This document shows positions 1-13,700 of a DNA stretch of 64,000 nucleotides, piece after piece. A program made the position numbers and the translations under genes. The notes beneath the pieces were generated by a model. It was not told where the DNA came from. It ran no database searches and worked only from the letters and a program-made list of their open reading frames with translations. Origin of the DNA: Henricia sp. BOLD:AAB3569 (taxonomy: Eukaryota; Echinodermata; Asteroidea; Spinulosida; Echinasteridae); assembly GCA_037783545.1 (NCBI GenBank), contig JBBELK010001068.1, positions 62,001 to 126,000 on the forward strand. The letters are read 5' to 3'. How positions within the stretch are numbered: position 1 is the stretch's first letter; each line of letters begins with the position of its first letter.

Positions 1-949
1 AACTTTGAAATTTCTCTGCCATTTCCCGGCGAAAGTCTGTCAATTTTTTATGACAAGTGCGCAATATAGAGAGTTTAGGGCATGCAAAATTTGAAGTTCG
101 TCGGAACATTTTTCGACCTCCAAATTTGCCGACGTTTGGACCACACTTTGACCAAATTGCCGAGCCAAACTGCGGTGCGTTAACGACAGTCCGAATGACT
201 GAGCATGCGCACAACTCAGGAGTACCCCACAGAGGTGTGTACAGACAGCCACGGTTTGCGTGAGAGCAGTCAGGAAGCCTCAACCCAGTTTTTTCTAAAC
301 TTTGAAATTTCTCTGCCATTTCCCGGCGAAAGTCTGTCAATTTTTAATAACAAGTGCGCAATATAGAGAGTTTAGGGCATGCAAAATTTGAAGTTCGTCG
401 GAACATTTTTCGACCTCCAAATTTGCCGACGTTTGGACCACACTTTGACCAAATTGCCGAGCCAAACTGCGGTGCGTTAACGACAGTCCGAATGACTGAG
501 CATGCGCGTCAACTCAGGAGTACCCCAAAGAGGTGTGTACAGACAGCCACGGTTTGCGTGAGAGCAGTCAGGAAGCCTCAACCCAGTTTTTTCTAAACTT
601 TGAAATTTCTCTGCCATTTCCCGGCGAAAGTCTGTCAATTTTTAATGACAAGTGCGCAATATAGAGAGTTTAGGGCATGCAAAATTTGAAGTTCGTCGGA
701 ACATTTTTCGACCTCCAAATTTGCCGACGTTTGGACCACACTTTGACCAAATTGCCGAGCCAAACTGCGGTGCGTTAACGACAGTCCGAATGACTGAGCA
801 TGCGCACAACTCAGGAGTACCCCAAAGAGGTGTGTACAGACAGCCACGGTTTGCGTAAGAGCAGTCAGGAAGCCTCAACCCAGTTTTTTTCTAAACTTTG
901 AAATTTCTCTGCCATTTCCCGGCGAAAGTCTGTCAATTTTTAATGACAA
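1..949. repeat. Left-edge satellite monomers without clear higher-order pattern
   Basis: A partial monomer (1-56) is followed by three full monomers starting at 57, 354 and 652. They carry private changes, such as CCCACAGAGG near 227-236 in place of CCCAAAGAGG, and a one-base gain near 506-510 (GCGCGTCAACTC in place of GCGCACAACTC). They do not take part in the 9-monomer repeat that starts at 950. The left edge of the array is not visible. Confidence 0.8.
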
Positions 950-3625
950 GTGCGCAATATAGAGAGTTTAGGGCATGCAAAATTTGAAGTTCGTCGGAAC
1001 ATTTTTCGACCTCCAAATTTGCCGACGTTTGGACCACACTTTGACCAAATTGCCGAGCCAAACTGCGGTGCGTTAACGACAGTCCGAATGACTGAGCATG
1101 CGCTCAACTCAGGAGTACCCCAAAGAGGTGTGTACAGACAGCCACGGTTTGCGTGAGAGCAGTCAGGAAGCCTCAACCCAGTTTTTTCTAAACTTTGAAA
1201 TTTCTCTGCCATTTCCCGGCGAAAGTCTGTCAATTTTGAATGACAAGTGCGCAATATAGAGAGTTTAGGGCATGCAACATTTGAAGTTCGTCGGAACATT
1301 TTTCGACCTCCAAATTTGCCGACGTTTGGACCACACTTTGACAAAATTGCCGAGCCAAACTGCGGTGCGTTAACGACAGTCCGAATGACTGAGCATGCGC
1401 ACAACTCAGGAGTACCCCAAAGAGGTGTGTACAGACAGCCACGGTTTGCGTGAGAGCAGTCAGGAAGCCTCAACCCAGTTTTTTCTAAACTTTGAAATTT
1501 CTCTGCCATTTCCCGGCGAAAGTCTGTCAATTTTTTATGACAAGTGCGCAATATAGAGAGTTTAGGGCATGCAAAATTTGAATTTCGTCGGAACATTTTT
1601 CGACCTCCAAATTTGCCGACGTTTGGACCACACTTTGACCAAATTGCCGAGCCAAACTGCGGTGCGTTAACGACAGTCCGAATGACTGAGCATGCGCACA
1701 ACTCAGGAGTACCCCAAAGAGGTGTGTACAGACAGCCACGGTTTGCGTGAGAGCAGTCAGGAAGCCTCAACCCAGTTTTTTTCTAAACTTTGAAATTTCT
1801 CTGCCATTTCCCGGCGAAAGTCTGTCAATTTTTTATGACAAGTGCGCAATATAGAGAGTTTAGGGCATGCAAAATTTGAAGTTCGTCGGAACATTTTTCG
1901 ACCTCCAAATTTGCCGACGTTTGGACCACACTTTGACCAAATTGCCGAGCCAAACTGCGGTGCGTTAACGACAGTCCGAATGACTGAGCATGCGCACAAC
2001 TCAGGAGTACCCCAAAGAGGTGTGTACAGACAGCCACGGTTTGCGTGAGAGCAGTCAGGAAGCCTCAACCCAGTTTTTTCTAAACTTTGAAATTTCTCTG
2101 CCATTTCCCGGCGAAAGTCTGTCAATTTTTTATGACAAGTGCGCAATATAGAGAGTTTAGGGCATGCAAAATTTGAAGTTCGTCGGAACATTTTTTGACC
2201 TCCAAATTTGCCGACGTTTGGACCACACTTTGACCAAATTGCCGAGCCAAACTGCGGTGCGTTAACGACAGTCCGAATGACTGAGCATGTGCACAACTCA
2301 GGAGTACCCCAAAGAGGTGTGTACAGACAGCCACGGTTTGGGTGAGAGCAGTCAGGAAGCCTCAACCCAGTTTTTTTCTAAACTTTGAAATTTCTCTGCC
2401 ATTTCCCGGCGAAAGTCTGTCAATTTTGAATGACAAGTGCGCAATATAGAGAGTTTAGGGCATGCAAAATTTGAAGTTCGTCGGAACATTTTTCGACCTC
2501 CAAATTTGCCGACGTTTGGACCACACTTTGACCAAATTGTCGAGCCAAACTGCGGTGCGTTAACGACAGTCCGAATGACTGAGCATGCGCACAACTCAGG
2601 AGTACCCCAAAGAGGTGTGTACAGACAGCCACGGTTTGCGTGAGAGCAGTCAGAAAGCCTCAACCCAGTTTTTTCTAAACTTTGAAATTTCTCTGCCATT
2701 TCCCGGCGAAAGTCTGTCAATTTGTTATGACAAGTGCGCAATATAGAGAGTTTAGGGCATGCAAAATTTGAAGTTCGTCGGACCATTTTTCGACCTCCAA
2801 ATTTGCCGACGTTTGGACCACACTTTGACCAAATTGCCGAGCCAAACTGCGGTGCGTTAACGACAGTCCGAATGACTGAGCATGCGCACAACTCAGGAGT
2901 ACCCCAAAGAGGTGTGTACAGACAGCCACGGTTTGCGTGAGAGCAGTCAGGAAGCCTCAACCCAGTTTTTTCTAAACTTTGAAATTTCTCTGCCATTTCC
3001 CGGCGAAAGTCTGTCAATTTGTTATGACAAGTGCGCAATATAGAGAGTTTAGGGCATGCAAAATTTGAAGTTCGTCGGAACATTGTTCGACCTCCAAATT
3101 TGCCGACGTTTGGACCACACTTTGACTAAATTGCCGAGCCAAACTGCGGTGCGTTAACGACAGTCCGAATGACTGAGCATGCGCACAACTCAGGAGTACC
3201 CCAAAGAGGTGTGTACAGACAGCCACGGTTTGCGTGAGAGCAGTCAGGAAGCCTCAACCCAGTTTTTTCCAAACTTTGAAATTTCTCTGCCATTTCCCCG
3301 GCGAAAGTCTGTCAATTTTTTATGACAAGTGCGCAATATAGAGAGTTTAGGGCATGCAAAATTTGAAGTTCGTCGGAACATTTTTCGACCTCCAAATTTG
3401 CCGACGTTTGGACCACACTTTGACCAAATTGCCGAGCCAAACTGCGGTGCGTTAACGACAGTCCGAATGACTGAGCATGCGCACAACTCAGGAGTACCCC
3501 AAAGAGGTGTGTACAGACAGCCACGGTTTGCGTGAGAGCAGTCAGGAAGCCTCAACCCAGTTTTTTCTAAACTTTGAAATTTCTCTGCCATTTCCCGGCG
3601 AAAGTCTGTCAATTTTTAATGACAA
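950..3625. repeat. Block A higher-order repeat, copy 1 (9 monomers, 2676 bp)
   Basis: Nine consecutive monomers whose private variants recur in the same order 2676-2677 bp downstream. The ordered markers are: CGCTCAACTC at monomer 950; GCAACATTTG plus TGACAAAATTG at 1247; TTGAATTTCG at 1544; ATTTTTTGACC plus CATGTGCACA at 2139; GTCAGAAAGCC at 2437; TTGTTATGAC at 2734; CATTGTTCGA plus TGACTAAATT at 3031; and an extra C (TTTCCCCGG) just before 3329. The shared order shows that the nine-monomer segment was duplicated as a unit. It contains no genes. Confidence 0.88.
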
Positions 3626-6302
3626 GTGCGCAATATAGAGAGTTTAGGGCATGCAAAATTTGAAGTTCGTCGGAACATTTTTCGACCTCCAAATTTGCCG
3701 ACGTTTGGACCACACTTTGACCAAATTGCCGAGCCAAACTGCGGTGCGTTAACGACAGTCCGAATGACTGAGCATGCGCTCAACTCAGGAGTACCCCAAA
3801 GAGGTGTGTTCAGACAGCCACGGTTTGCGTGAGAGCAGTCAGGAAGCCTCAACCCAGTTTTTTTCTAAACTTTGAAATTTCTCTGCCATTTCCCGGCGAA
3901 AGTCTGTCAATTTTGAATGACAAGTGCGCAATATAGAGAGTTTAGGGCATGCAACATTTGAAGTTCGTCGGAACATTTTTCGACCTCCAAATTTGCCGAC
4001 GTTTGGACCACACTTTGACAAAATTGCCGAGCCAAACTGCGGTGCGTTAACGACAGTCCGAATGACTGAGCATGCGCACAACTCAGGAGTACCCCAAAGA
4101 GGTGTGTACAGACAGCCACGGTTTGCGTGAGAGCAGTCAGGAAGCCTCAACCCAGTTTTTTCTAAACTTTGAAATTTCTCTGCCATTTCCCGGCGAAAGT
4201 CTGTCAATTTTTTATGACAAGTGCGCAATATAGAGAGTTTAGGGCATGCAAAATTTGAATTTCGTCGGAACATTTTTAGACCTCCAAATTTGCCGACGTT
4301 TGGACCACACTTTGACCAAATTGCCGAGCCAAACTGCGGTGCGTTAACGACAGTCCGAATGACTGAGCATGCGCACAACTCAGGAGTACCCCAAAGAGGT
4401 GTGTACAGACAGCCACGGTTTGCGTGAGAGCAGTCAGGAAGCCTCAACCCAGTTTTTTCTAAACTTTGAAATTTCTCTGCCATTTCCCGGCGAAAGTCTG
4501 TCAATTTGTTATGACAAGTGCGCAATATAGAGAGTTTAGGGCATGCAAAATTTGAAGTTCGTCGGAACATTTTTCGACCTCCAAATTTGCCGACGTTTGG
4601 ACCACACTTTGACTAAATTGCCGAGCCAAACTGCGGTGCGTTAACGACAGTCCGAATGACTGAGCATGCGCACAACTCAGGAGTACCCCAAAGAGGTGTG
4701 TACAGACAGCCACGGTTTGCGTGAGAGCAGTCAGGAAGCCTCAACCCAGTTTTTTCCAAACTTTGAAATTTCTCTGCCATTTCCCGGCGAAAGTCTGTCA
4801 ATTTGTTATGACAAGTGCGCAATATAGAGAGTTTAGGGCATGCAAAATTTGAAGTTCGTCGGAACATTTTTTGACCTCCAAATTTGCCGACGTTTGGACC
4901 ACACTTTGACCAAATTGCCGAGCCAAACTGCGGTGCGTTAACGACAGTCCGAATGACTGAGCATGTGCACAACTCAGGAGTACCCCAAAGAGGTGTGTAC
5001 AGACAGCCACGGTTTGCGTGAGAGCAGTCAGGAAGCCTCAACCCAGTTTTTTTCTAAACTTTGAAATTTCTCTGCCATTTCCCGGCGAAAGTCTGTCAAT
5101 TTTGAATGACAAGTGCGCAATATAGAGAGTTTAGGGCATGCAAAATTTGAAGTTCGTCGGAACATTTTTCGACCTCCAAATTTGCCGACGTTTGGACCAC
5201 ACTTTGACCAAATTGCCGAGCCAAACTGCGGTGCGTTAACGACAGTCCGAATGACTGAGCATGCGCACAACTCAGGAGTACCCCAAAGAGGTGTGTACAG
5301 ACAGCCACGGTTTGCGTGAGAGCAGTCAGAAAGCCTCAACCCAGTTTTTTCTAAACTTTGAAATTTCTCTGCCATTTCCCGGCGAAAGTCTGTCAATTTG
5401 TTATGACAAGTGCGCAATATAGAGAGTTTAGGGCATGCAAAATTTGAAGTTCGTCGGAACATTTTTCGACCTCCAAATTTGCCGACGTTTGGACCACACT
5501 TTGACCAAATTGCCGAGCCAAACTGCGGTGCGTTAACGACAGTCCGAATGACTGAGCATGCGCACAACTCAGGAGTACCCCAAAGAGGTGTGTACAGACA
5601 GCCACGGTTTGCGTGAGAGCAGTCAGGAAGCCTCAACCCAGTTTTTTCTAAACTTTGAAATTTCTCTGCCATTTCCCGGCGAAAGTCTGTCAATTTGTTA
5701 TGACAAGTGCGCAATATAGAGAGTTTAGGGCATGCAAAATTTGAAGTTCGTCGGAACATTGTTCGACCTCCAAATTTGCCGACGTTTGGACCACACTTTG
5801 ACTAAATTGCCGAGCCAAACTGCGGTGCGTTAACGACAGTCCGAATGACTGAGCATGCGCACAACTCAGGAGTACCCCAAAGAGGTGTGTACAGACAGCC
5901 ACGGTTTGCGTGAGAGCAGTCAGGAAGCCTCAACCCAGTTTTTTCCAAACTTTGAAATTTCTCTGCCATTTCCCCGGCGAAAGTCTGTCAATTTTTTATG
6001 ACAAGTGCGCAATATAGAGAGTTTAGGGCATGCAAAATTTGAAGTTCGTCGGAACATTTTTCGACCTCCAAATTTGCCGACGTTTGGACCACACTTTGAC
6101 CAAATTGCCGAGCCAAACTGCGGTGCGTTAACGACAGTCCGAATGACTCAGCATGCGCACAACTCAGGAGTACCCCAAAGAGGTGTGTACAGACAGCCAC
6201 GGTTTGCGTGAGAGCAGTCAGGAAGCCTCAACCCAGTTTTTTTCTAAACTTTGAAATTTCTCTGCCATTTCCCGGCGAAAGTCTGTCAATTTTGAATGAC
6301 AA
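3626..6302. repeat. Block A higher-order repeat, copy 2 (9 monomers, 2677 bp)
   Basis: Second copy of the block A unit, with the same markers in the same order (CGCTCAACTC at monomer 3626, GCAACATTTG at 3924, TTGAATTTCG at 4221, CATGTGCACA at 4815, GTCAGAAAGCC at 5113, CATTGTTCGA at 5707, extra C before 6005). Monomer 4518 is an exception: it has TTGTTATGAC and TGACTAAATT, which copy 1 carries at 3031, while its positional partner 1842 has neither. Some later conversion or shuffling therefore followed the duplication. Monomers 6303-6898 again resemble pieces of the unit, so a third, scrambled copy may trail it. Confidence 0.87.
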
Positions 6303-9300
6303 GTGCGCAATATAGAGAGTTTAGGGCATGCAAAATTTGAAGTTCGTCGGAACATTTTTCGACCTCCAAATTTGCCGACGTTTGGACCACACTTTGACCA
6401 AATTGCCGAGCCAAACTGCGGTGCGTTAACGACAGTCCGAATGACTGAGCATGCGCACAACTCAGGAGTACCCCAAAGAGGTGTGTACAGACAGCCACGG
6501 TTTGCGTGAGAGCAGTCAGAAAGCCTCAACCCAGTTTTTTTCTAAACTTTGAAATTTCTCTGCCATTTCCCGGCGAAAGTCTGTCAATTTTTTATGACAA
6601 GTGCGCAATATAGAGAGTTTAGGGCATGCAAAATTTGAAGTTCGTCGGAACATTTTTCGACCTCCAAATTTGCCGACGTTTGGACCACACTTTGACCAAA
6701 TTGCCGAGCCAAACTGCGGTGCGTTAACGACAGTCCGAATGACTGAGCATGCGCACAACTCAGGAGTACCCCAAAGAGGTGTGTACAGACAGCCACGGTT
6801 TGCGTGAAGGCAGTCAGGAAGCCTCAACCCAGTTTTTTCTAAACTTTGAAATTTCTCTGCCATTTCCCGGCGAAAGTCTGTCAATTTTTTATGACAAGTG
6901 CGCAATATAGAGAGTTTAGGGCATGCAAAATTTGAAGTTCGTCGGAACATTTTTCGACCTCCAAATTTGCCGACGTTTGGACCACACTTTGACCAAATTG
7001 CCGAGCCAAACTGCGGTGCGTTAACGACAGTCCGAATGACTGAGCATGCGCTCAACTCAGGAGTACCCCAAAGAGGTGTGTACAGACAGCCACGGTTTGC
7101 GTGAGAGCAGTCAGGAAGCCTCAACCCAGTTTTTTTCTAAACTTTGAAATTTTTCTGCCATTTCCAGGCGAAAGTCTGTCAATTTTGAATGACAAGTGCG
7201 CAATATAGAGAGTTTAGGGCATGCAAAATTTGAAGTTCGTTGGAACATTTTTCGACCTCCAAATTTGCCGACGTTTGGACCACACTTTGACCAAATTGCC
7301 GAGCCAAACTGCGGTGCGTTAACGACAGTCCGAATGACTGAGCATGCGCACAACTCAGGAGTACCCCAAAGAGGTGTGTACAGACAGCCACGGTTTGCGT
7401 GAGAGCAGTCAGGAAGCCTCAACCCAGTTTTTTCTAAACTTTGAAATTTGTCTGCCATTTCCCGGCGAAAGTCTGTCAATTTTTTATGACAAGTGCGCAA
7501 TATAGAGAGTTTAGGGCATGCAAAATTTGAAGTTCGTCGGAACATTTTTCGACCTCCAAATTTGCCGACGTTTGGACCACACTTTGACCAAATTGCCGAG
7601 CCAAACTGCGGTGCGTTAACGACAGTCCGAATGACTGAGCATGCGCACAACTCAGGAGTACCCCAAAGAGGTGTGTACAGACAGCCACGGTTTGCGTGAG
7701 AGCAGTCAGGAAGCCTTAACCCAGTTTTTTCTAAACTTTGAAATTTCTCTGCCATTTCCCGGCGAAAGTCTGTCAATTTTGTATGACAAGTGGGCAATAT
7801 AGAGAGTTTAGGGCATGCAAAATTTGAAGTTCGTCGGAACATTTTTCGACCTCCAAATTTGCCGACGTTTGGACCACACTTTGACCAAATTGCCGAGCCA
7901 AACTGCGGTGCGTTAACGACAGTCCGAATGACTGAGCATGCGCACAACTCAGGAGTACCCCAAAGAGGTGTGTACAGACAGCCACGGTTTGCGTGAGAGC
8001 AGTCAGGAAGCCTCAACCCAGTTTTTTCTAAACTTTGAAATTTCTCTGCCATTTCCCGGCGAAAGTCTGTCAATTTTTTATGACAAGTGCGCAATATAGA
8101 GAGTTTAGGGCATGCAACATTTGAAGTTCGTCGGAACATTTTTCGACCTCCAAATTTGCCGACGTTTGGACCACACTTTGACAAAATTGCCGAGCCAAAC
8201 TGCGGTGCGTTAACGACAGTCCGAATGACTGAGCATGCGCACAACTCAGGAGTACCCCAAAGAGGTGTGTACAGACAGCCACGGTTTGCGTGAGAGCAGT
8301 CAGGAAGCCTCAACCCAGTTTTTTCTAAACTTTGAAATTTCTCTGCCATTTCCCGGCGAAAGTCTGTCAATTTTTTATGACAAGTGCGCAATATAGAGAG
8401 TTTAGGGCATGCAAAATTTGAAGTTCGTCGGAACATTTTTCGACCTCCAAATTTGCCGACGTTTGGACCACACTTTGACCAAATTGCCGAGCCAAACTGC
8501 GGTGCGTTAACGACAGTCCGAATGACTGAGCATGCGCACAACTCAGGAGTACCCCAAAGAGGTGTGTACAGACAGCCACGGTTTGCGTGAGAGCAGTCAG
8601 GAAGCCTCAACCCAGTTTTTTTCTAAACTTTGAAATTTCTCTGCCATTTCCCGGCGAAAGTCTGTCAATTTTTTATGACAAGTGCGCAATATAGAGAGTT
8701 TAGGGCATGCAAAATTTGAAGTTCGTCGGAACATTTTTCGACCTCCAAATTTGCCGACGTTTGGACCACACTTTGACCAAATTGCCGAGCCAAACTGCGG
8801 TGCGTTAACGACAGTCCGAATGACTGAGCATGCGCACAACTCAGGAGTACCCCAAAGAGGTGTGTACAGACAGCCACGGTTTGCGTGAGAGCAGTCAGAA
8901 AGCCTCAACCCAGTTTTTTCTAAACTTTGAAATTTCTCTGCCATTTCCCGGCGAAAGTCTGTCAATTTTTTATGACAAGTGCGCAATATAGAGAGTTTAG
9001 GGCATGCAAAATTTGAAGTTCGTCGGAACATTTTTCGACCTCCAAATTTTCCGACGTTTGGACCACACTTTGACCAAATTGCCGAGCCAAACTGCGGTGC
9101 GTTAACGACAGTCCGAATGACTGAGCATGCGCACAACTCAGGAGTACCCCAAAGAGGTATGTACAGACAGCCACGGTTTGCGTGAGAGCAGTCAGGAAGC
9201 CTCAACACAGTTTTTTCTAAACTTTGAAATTTCTGTGCCATTTCCCGGCGAAAGTCTGTCCATTTTTTAGGACAAGTGCGCAATATAGAGAGTTTAGGGC

Positions 9301-10760
9301 ATGCAAAATTTGAAGTTCGTCGGAACATTTTTCGACCTCCAAATTTGCCGACGTTTGGACCACACTTTGACCAAATTGCCGAGCCAAACTGCGGTGCGTT
9401 AACGACAGTCCGAATGACTGAGCATGCGCACAACTCAGGAGTACCCCAAAGAGGTATGTACAGACAGCCACGGTTTGCGTGAGAGCAGTCAGGAAGCCTC
9501 AACACAGTTTTTTCTAAACTTTGAAATTTCTCTGCCATTTCCCGGCGAAAGTCTGTCCATTTTTTATGACAAGTGCGCAATATAGAGAGTTTAGGGCATG
9601 CAAAATTTGAAGTTCGTCGGAACATTTTTCGACCTCCAAATTTGCCGACGTTTGGACCACACTTTGACCAAATTGCCGAGCCAAACTGCGGTGCGTTAAC
9701 GACAGTCCGAATGACTGAGCATGCGCACAACTCAGGAGTACCCCAAAGAGGTGTGTACAGACAGCCACGGTTTGCGTAAGAGCAGTCAGGAAGCCTCAAC
9801 ACAGTTTTTTCTAAACTTTGAAATTTGTCTGCCATTTCCCGGCGAAAGTCTGTCAATTTTTTATGACAAGTGCCCAATATAGAGAGTTTAGGGCATGCAA
9901 AATTTGAAGTTCGTCGGAACATTTTTCGACCTCCAAATTTGCCGACGTTTGGACCACACTTTGACCAAATTGCCGAGCCAAACTGCGGTGCGTTAACGAC
10001 AGTCCGAATGACTGAGCATGCGCACAACTCAGGAGTACCCCAAAGAGGTGTGTACAGACAGCCACGGTTTGCGTGAGAGCAGTCAGGAAGCCTCAACCCA
10101 GTTTTTTCTAAACTTTGAAATTTCTCTGCCATTTCCCGGCGAAAGTCTGTCAATTTGTTATGACAAGTGCGCAATATAGAGAGTTTAGGGCATGCAAAAT
10201 TTGAAGTTCGTCGGAACATTTTTCGACCTCCAAATTTGCCGACGTTTGGACCACACTTTGACCAAATTGCCGAGCCAAACTGCGGTGCGTTAACGACAGT
10301 CCGAATGACTGAGCATGCGCACAACTCAGGAGTACCCCAAAGAGGTGTGTACAGACAGCCACGGTTTGCGTGAGAGCAGTCAGGAAGCCTCAACCCAGTT
10401 TTTTCTAAACTTTGAAATTTCTCTGCCATTTCCCGGCGAAAGTCTGTCAATTTTTTATGACAAGTGCGCAATATAGAGAGTTTAGGGCATGCAAAATTTG
10501 AAGTTCGTCGGAACATTTTTCGACCTCCAAATTTGCCGACGTTTGGACCACACTTTGACCAAATTGCCGAGCCAAACTGCGGTGCGTTAACGACAGTCCG
10601 AATGACTGAGCATGCGCACAACTCAGGAGTACCCCAAAGAGGTGTGTACAGACAGCCACGGTTTGCGTGAGAGCAGTCAGGAAGCCTCAACCCAGTTTTT
10701 TCTAAACTTTGAAATTTCTCTGCCATTTCCCGGCGAAAGTCTGTCAATTTGTTATGACAA
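6303..10760. repeat. Loosely ordered satellite monomers between blocks A and B
   Basis: Fifteen monomers without a clean higher-order period. Monomer 6898 (CGCTCAACTC) and monomer 8087 (GCAACATTTG with TGACAAAATTG) carry block A markers at different spacing. Three neighbours share CTCAACACAG (about 9201, 9499 and 9796), and monomers 8979 and 9276 share GAGGTATGTAC, a small local expansion. Monomers 9276 and 9573 share CTGTCCATTT just upstream. Monomer 10167 has TTGTTATGAC as in block A. No gene or foreign insert is present. Confidence 0.8.
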
Positions 10761-13700
10761 GTGCGCAATATAGAGAGTTTAGGGCATGCAAAATTTGAAG
10801 TTCGTCGGAACATTTTTCGACCTCCAAATTTGCCGACGTTTGGACCACACTTTGACCAAATTGCCGAGCCAAACTGCGATGCGTTAACGACAGTCCGAAT
10901 GACTGAGCATGCGCACAACTCAGGAGTACCCCAAAGATGTGTGTACAGACAGCCACGGTTTGCGTGAGAGCAGTCAGGAAGCCTCAACCCAGTTTTTTCT
11001 AAACTTTGAAATTTCTCTGCCATTTCCCGGCGAAAGTCTGTCAATTTTTTATGACAAGTGCGCAATATAGAGAGTTTAGGGCATGCAAAATTTGAAGTTC
11101 GTTGGAACATTTTTCGACCTCCAAATTTGCCGACGTTTGGACCACACTTTGACCAAATTGCCGAGCCAAACTGCGGTGCGTTAACGACAGTCCGAATGAC
11201 TGAGCATGCGCACAACTCAGGAGTACCCCAAAGAGGTGTGTACAGACAGCCACGGTTTGCGTGAGAGCAGTCAGGAAGCCTCAACCCATTTTTTTCTAAA
11301 CTTTGAAATTTCTCTGCCATTTCCCGGCGAAAGTCTGTCAATTTTTTATGACAAGTGCGCAATATAGAGAGTTGAGGGCATGCAAAATTTGAAGTTCGTC
11401 GGAACATTTTTCGACCTCCAAATTTGCCGACGTTTGGACCACACTTTGACCAAATTGCCGAGCCAAACTGCGGTGCGTTAACGACAGTGCGAATGACTGA
11501 GCATGCGCACAACTCAGGAGTACCCCAAAGAGGTGTGTACAGACAGCCACGGTTTGCGTGAGAGCAGTCAGGAAGCCTCAACCCAGTTTTTTCTAAACTT
11601 TGAAATTTCTCTGCCATTTCCCGGCGAAAGTCTGTCAATTTTTTATGACAAGTGCGCAATATAGAGAGTTTAGGGCATGCAAAATTTGAAGTTCGTCGGA
11701 ACATTTTTCGACCTCCAAATTTGCCGACGTTTCGACCACACTTTGACCAAATTGCCGAGCCAAACTGCGGTGCGTTAACGACAGTCCGAATGACTGAGCA
11801 TGCGCACAACTCAGGAGTACCCCAAAGAGGTGTGTACAGACAGCCACGGTTTGCGTGAGAGCAGTCAGGAAGCCTCAACCCAGTTTTTTCTAAACTTTGA
11901 AATTTCTCTGCCATTTCCCGGCGAAAGTCTGTCAATTTTTTATGACAAGTGCGCAATATAGAGAGTTTAGGGCATGCAAAATTTGAAGTTCGTCGGAACA
12001 TTTTTCGACCTCCAAATTTGCCGACGTTTGGACCACACTTTGACCAAATTGCCGAGCCAAACTGCGGTGCGTTAACGACAGTCCGAATGACTGAGCATGC
12101 GCACAACTCAGGAGTACCCCAAAGAGGTGTGTACAGACAGCCACGGTTTGCGTGAGAGCAGTCAGGAAGCCTCAACCCAGTTTTTTTCTAAACTTTGAAA
12201 TTTCTCTGCCATTTCCCGGCGAAAGTCTGTCAATTTTTTATGACAAGTGCGCAATATAGAGAGTTTAGGGCATGCAAAATTTGAAGTTCGTCGGAACATT
12301 TTTCGACCTCCAAATTTGCCGACGTTTGGACCACACTTTGACCAAATTGCCGAGCCAAACTGCGGTGCGTTAACGACAGTCCGAATGACTGAGCATGCGC
12401 ACAACTAAGGAGTACCCCAAAGAGGTGTGTACAGACAGCCACGGTTTGCGTGAGAGCAGTCAGGAAGCCTCAACCCAGTTTTTTCTAAACTTTGAAATTT
12501 CTCTGCCATTTCCCGGCGAAAGTCTGTCAATCTTTTATGACAAGTGCGCAATATAGAGAGTTTAGGGCATGCAAAATTTGAAGTTCGTCGGAACATTTTT
12601 CGACCTCCAAATTTGCCGACGTTTGGACCACACTTTGACCAAATTGCCGAGCCAAACTGCGGTGCGTTAACGACAGTCCGAATGACTGAGCATGCGCACA
12701 ACTAAGGAGTACCCCAAAGAGGTGTGTACAGACAGCCACGGTTTGCGTAAGAGCAGTCAGGAAGCCTCAACCCAGTTTTTTCTAAACTTTGAAATTTCTC
12801 TGCCATTTCCCGGCGAAAGTCTGTCAATCTTTTATGACAAGTGCGCAATATAGAGAGTTTAGGGCATGCAAAATTTGAAGTTCGTCGGAACATTTTTCGA
12901 CCTCCAAATTTGCCGACGTTTGGACCACACTTTGACCAAATTGCCGAGCCAAACTGCGGTGCGTTAACGACAGTCCGAATGACTGAGCATGCGCACAACT
13001 CAGGAGTACCCCAAAGAGTTGTGTACAGACAGCCACGGTTTGCGTGAGAGCAGTCAGGAAGCCTCAACCCAGTTTTTTCTAAACTTTGAAATTTCTCTGC
13101 CATTTCCCGGCGAAAGTCTGTCAATCTTTTATGACAAGTGCGCAATATACAGAGTTTAGGGCATGCAAAATTTGAAGTTCGTCGGAACATTTTTCGACCT
13201 CCAAATTTGCCGACGTTTGGACCACACTTTGACCAAATTGCCGAGCCAAACTGCGGTGCGTTAACGACAGTCCGAATGACTGAGCATGCGCACAACTCAG
13301 GAGTACCCCAAAGAGGTGTGTACAGACAGCCACGGTTTGCGTGAGAGCAGTCAGGAAGCCTCAACCCAGTTTTTTCTAAACTTTGAAATTTCTCTGCCAT
13401 TTCCCGGCGAAAGTCTGTCAATTTTTTATGACAAGTGCGCAATATAGAGAGTTTAGGGCATGCAAAATTTGAAGTTCGTCGGAACATTTTTCGACCTCCA
13501 AATTTGCCGACGTTTGGACCACACTTTGACCAAATTGCCGAGCCAAACTGCGGTGCGTTAACGACAGTCCGAATGACTGAGCATGCGCACAACTCAGGAG
13601 TACCCCAAAGAGGTGTGTACAGACAGCCACGGTTTGCGTGAGAGCAGTCAGGAAGCCTCAACCCAGTTTTTTCTAAACTTTGAAATTTCTCTGCCATTTC

